NCBI GenBank assembly: GCA_041635755.1
Contig: JBFKUL010000038.1
Coordinates: 1-16,056, forward strand
Reading direction: 5' to 3'
DNA from: JBFKUL01 sp041635755
GTDB lineage: Bacteria; Pseudomonadota; Gammaproteobacteria; Burkholderiales; SG8-39
DNA: 16,056 bases
Position numbers and translations under genes: made by a program. Below the pieces are notes generated by a model. It was given only the letters and a program-made list of their open reading frames with translations. It was not told where the DNA came from and ran no database searches. Below are positions 13,571 through 16,056 of this stretch, piece by piece (the first letter of the stretch is position 1; each line of letters begins with the position of its first letter).

Positions 13571-14401
13571 CTACAGTTCGATCGCGCCCTCGAACACGGT
13601 CTCGGCGGGGCCTTTCATCCAGACGGCATTGTCGCCGCCCTCCCAAGCGATGGTCAACGCTCCGCCGCGCGTTTCGACGCGCACCGGCGAGTCGAGCAAT
13701 CCGCGCAGGATGCCCGATACCACCGCCGCGCAGGCGCCGCTGCCGCATGCAAGCGTCTCGCCGACGCCTCGCTCCCAGACACGCAGACGAATGCGATTAC
13801 GCGTGACGACTTGCATGTAGCCCGCGTTCACGTGCTTGCGAAATCGCCAGTGGCGCTCGATGAGCGGACCCTGCGTCGAGACGGGCGCGGCCTCCACGTC
13901 GGGCACAACCTGAACCGCGTGCGGGTTGCCCATCGACAGCACCGCCATCTCAATGACCGCACCGCCCACTTCGATCGGTTGCATCAGCCCAATGCGCTCG
14001 GCGTCAAACGGCACCCGCGCATGCTCGAGGACCGGCGGCCCCATGTCGACCGAGACTTCGCCATCGGCCTCCAAGCGCGGCACAATGATGCCGCCGAGCG
14101 TTTCGACGCGAATCTCCCGCTTGCCCGTCAGGCCCCGATCATGCACGAAGCGAACGAAGCAGCGCGCACCATTGCCGCACTGCTCGACCTCGCCGCCATC
14201 CGCGTTGAAGATGCGGTAGCGAAAATCGACGTTGTCGCGTCCCGGTTTCTCCACGACCAGGATCTGGTCACAGCCGACCCCCGTGTGCCGGTCGGCAAGC
14301 CGCCTGAGCTGCTCGCGCGAGAGTTGCAGCGGAGCGGCGATCGAATCGAGCACGACGAAGTCGTTGCCCGCACCGTGCATCTTGGTGAACTCGACCCTCA
14401 C
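13571..14401 (-). CDS. dapF: Diaminopimelate epimerase
   Basis: Converts LL- to meso-diaminopimelate for lysine and peptidoglycan synthesis, without cofactor, using two cysteines. Both are present in the 276 residues: Cys75 in QCGNGARC and Cys219 in ACGSGA, with the N-terminal FTKMHGAGNDFVVLD and the MGNPHAV substrate block. Length is normal. Start is GTG at 14401, which overlaps the stop of the upstream CoA-binding protein gene (GTGA), implying translational coupling. The DUF484 gene follows after 40 bases. Confidence 0.97.
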   Translation of the reverse strand: MRVEFTKMHGAGNDFVVLDSIAAPLQLSREQLRRLADRHTGVGCDQILVVEKPGRDNVDFRYRIFNADGGEVEQCGNGARCFVRFVHDRGLTGKREIRVETLGGIIVPRLEADGEVSVDMGPPVLEHARVPFDAERIGLMQPIEVGGAVIEMAVLSMGNPHAVQVVPDVEAAPVSTQGPLIERHWRFRKHVNAGYMQVVTRNRIRLRVWERGVGETLACGSGACAAVVSGILRGLLDSPVRVETRGGALTIAWEGGDNAVWMKGPAETVFEGAIEL

Positions 14402-14895
14402 GCGCGCGTTTGCGCCTTTCCGATCGGTGGGTCCGGCGCCTCAGCGTTGGAATCGATGCGAGCCGCGGTCTCTTCCGGCGCGATGCGCAGCCTACGGTAT
14501 TCGACCGAGATGCAACGATCCATCGCCACGAACATTCCGGCGGCACGCGCACGCGCCGCCGCGGCCTCGTTGACGATGCCCTCCTGGATCCAGATCGCCG
14601 GCGATCCAAGCGCGATGCATTGCTCGACGATCAGGCCGACCTGCGACGCGGCGCGGAACACATTCACGAGGTCCGGCGCCTCGGGCAAATCGGCAAGTTG
14701 GGCGTACGCCTTTTCGCCCAGTACGGATTCGACCGCAGGCCGTACCGGAATCACCCGGTAACCCCAGTCCCTGAGCCGGCGCGCGATGCGGTGGCTCGCG
14801 CGCTCCGGCCGGGGCGACAGACCCACGACGGCGATCGAGCGCACGTGCCGCAGCAGCGCGCGCATCTCATCGTCCGAAGGATTCTCGAATCGCAT
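14398..14895 (-). CDS. CoA-binding domain protein, YccU-like
   Basis: A 165-residue protein with a single CoA-binding Rossmann domain: SIAVVGLSPRPERASHRIARRL (nucleotide loop, about 20-41), GYRVIPVRP, the GEKAYAQLADLP block, and IWIQEGIVNEAAAARA...MDRCISVEY. Such proteins resemble the CoA-binding part of succinyl-CoA ligases, but their role is not established. The last 25 residues are a polar tail. Start is ATG at 14895, with only a weak ribosome binding site. Its stop overlaps the dapF start by four bases. It lies 44 bases after the aminotransferase gene. Confidence 0.9.
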   Translation of the reverse strand: MRFENPSDDEMRALLRHVRSIAVVGLSPRPERASHRIARRLRDWGYRVIPVRPAVESVLGEKAYAQLADLPEAPDLVNVFRAASQVGLIVEQCIALGSPAIWIQEGIVNEAAAARARAAGMFVAMDRCISVEYRRLRIAPEETAARIDSNAEAPDPPIGKAQTRA

Positions 14896-14939
14896 GGCTT
14901 CGCCGCGCGATCATGCCAGCATTGCAGGTGCCGCGCATT

Positions 14940-16028
14940 TCAGATCGCGGCCCGCACTGCGGCGACAACGCGATCGACTTCCGCGTCGCCCAGCAGCGGG
15001 TGGATCGGCAATGAAAGCACTTCGCGTGAAGCGGACTCCGACGCGGGCAGGCTGCTCGCCGCATGCTCGGTCGCGTAGACCGGCTGGCGGTGCAACGGAA
15101 TCGGATAGTAGATGCCGCTTGCGATCTGCGCCTTCTCGAGCGTCGCGCGAAGAGTATCGCGCTCGGTGGTGCGCAGCGTGAACTGGTGGTACACATGCGT
15201 GCCGCGACCGTGCTCGTAGGGCAGCGTGGGCGTCGCGCCGGCCAGTCTCGCGTGGTATGCCTGCGCCACCCGGCGGCGGTGCGCGTTGAAACCCTCGAGG
15301 TAGCGCAGCTTCACGCGCAGCACCGCGGCCTGGATCTCGTCGAGCCGGCTGTTGTATCCGACCACGTCGTGCTCGTAAGTACGCCGACTGCCGTGGTGGC
15401 GCAGCACGCGCAGTGCCTCGGCGTGACGCGCCTCGCGCACGGTGACGAGCCCTGCATCGCCACAGGCCGCAAGATTCTTGGTGGGGTAGAAGGAGAAGCA
15501 ACCGAATTCGCCCCAGGCACCGGCACGGCGTCCCTCGTAGTCGGCGCCGAGCGCCTGTGCGCAATCCTCGACCAGCACCAGCGCCCGATCGCGGCAGATC
15601 GCAGCGATCTCGTCCAGCGCCGCACACTGGCCGAACAGATGCACCGCGATCACCGCGCGCGTACGCGTCGAGAGACAGGCTTCAAGCGAGCGCGGCGAAA
15701 GATTGAATGTCGCCGGATCGATGTCGGCGAACACCGGCCGTGCGCCCGTGTAAGACACCGCCTCCGCGCTTGCAATGAAGGTGAATGCGGGCACCACGAC
15801 TTCGTCGCCCGGCCCCACGTCCGCGGCGCGCAATGCAAGGTGCAGCGCGTCGGTACCCGAAGCCACGGCCACGGCATGGTTCGCGCCGACATAGTTGGCA
15901 AGCTCCGTTTCGAGCGCTGCACCCTCCGGACCGAGGATGTAGCGTCCCGAGGCAAGCACCCGGCGCACCGCTGCGTCGATCTCGGGCGCGAGGGTACGGT
16001 ACTCACCCGCCGGATCGACCATCGGCAC
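14940..16028 (-). CDS. DegT/DnrJ/EryC1/StrS family PLP aminotransferase (5' end uncertain)
   Basis: PLP-dependent aminotransferase of the family that aminates keto groups of nucleotide-activated sugars for surface polysaccharides. In 362 residues it shows the PLP-phosphate loop SGTDAL, PAFTFIASAEAV, the cofactor-nitrogen Asp155 in VEDCAQALGA and the Schiff-base Lys184 in FSFYPTKNLAACGDAG. The C-terminal half has GYNSRLDEIQAAVL and YHQFTLRT. It resembles WbpE/WlbE-type sugar aminotransferases. GTG at 16028 is the start given, but the frame stays open to the window edge (GFVPMVDPAGEY), so the real start may be outside. ATG at 16022 is another choice. No other sugar-nucleotide gene is visible; the rest of a pathway could lie upstream. 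Confidence 0.92.
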   Translation of the reverse strand: MPMVDPAGEYRTLAPEIDAAVRRVLASGRYILGPEGAALETELANYVGANHAVAVASGTDALHLALRAADVGPGDEVVVPAFTFIASAEAVSYTGARPVFADIDPATFNLSPRSLEACLSTRTRAVIAVHLFGQCAALDEIAAICRDRALVLVEDCAQALGADYEGRRAGAWGEFGCFSFYPTKNLAACGDAGLVTVREARHAEALRVLRHHGSRRTYEHDVVGYNSRLDEIQAAVLRVKLRYLEGFNAHRRRVAQAYHARLAGATPTLPYEHGRGTHVYHQFTLRTTERDTLRATLEKAQIASGIYYPIPLHRQPVYATEHAASSLPASESASREVLSLPIHPLLGDAEVDRVVAAVRAAI

Positions 16029-16056
16029 GAAGCCCGCCGCGCTCTCGGTCCGGTCC

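Overview
The window is GC-rich and densely packed. It reads as a housekeeping stretch of a betaproteobacterial chromosome. The clues are the argB - HAD hydrolase - slmA order, an HslV that starts MEPLHGTT (the short betaproteobacterial propeptide, not the MTT start of E. coli), the yccU-like - dapF - DUF484 - xerC run, and an ECF sigma factor with a short zinc-binding anti-sigma partner. I cannot assign a genus. I saw no tRNA, rRNA, CRISPR array, insertion sequence or phage gene.

Layout. At the left edge, on the + strand, are a C-terminal processing protease (S41, cut by the window edge) and a MoeB/ThiF/HesA-type adenylyltransferase. The latter runs tail-to-tail, with a 16-base overlap, into slmA. 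slmA is the last gene of a minus-strand set argB -> HAD phosphatase -> slmA. Upstream of argB is a minus-strand small heat-shock protein gene with a near-perfect sigma-32 promoter and a rho-independent terminator; a possible argB promoter -10 box lies just past that terminator. Divergent from the heat-shock gene is a compact + strand cassette: ECF sigma factor, HX3CX2C anti-sigma factor (ATGA overlap), and a 59-residue Cys-rich CWC protein that is easy to miss because it starts at TTG.

From about 6187 to the right edge everything is on the minus strand. Read in transcription order this is: DegT/DnrJ/EryC1 aminotransferase, CoA-binding protein, dapF, DUF484, xerC, rlmI, a COG0523 (CobW-type) metal-chaperone GTPase, a duplicated STAS-like protein, hslV and hslU. 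Two junctions (CoA-binding/dapF and xerC/rlmI) are GTGA overlaps, so at least those pairs are probably translationally coupled. hslVU has its own sigma-32-like promoter with the same 13-base spacer as the hsp20 promoter, and a hairpin at the very start of the predicted mRNA whose 3' arm is an AGGAG.

The functional theme beyond housekeeping is protein quality control and envelope or oxidative stress. It includes HslUV, Hsp20, a Ctp protease, a redox- or zinc-type sigma/anti-sigma pair and a zinc/metal chaperone. I did not find a clearly new multi-gene system. The items most worth a second look are the sigma/anti-sigma/CWC trio, the hslV leader hairpin, the possible leaderless argB transcript and the internally duplicated STAS protein.
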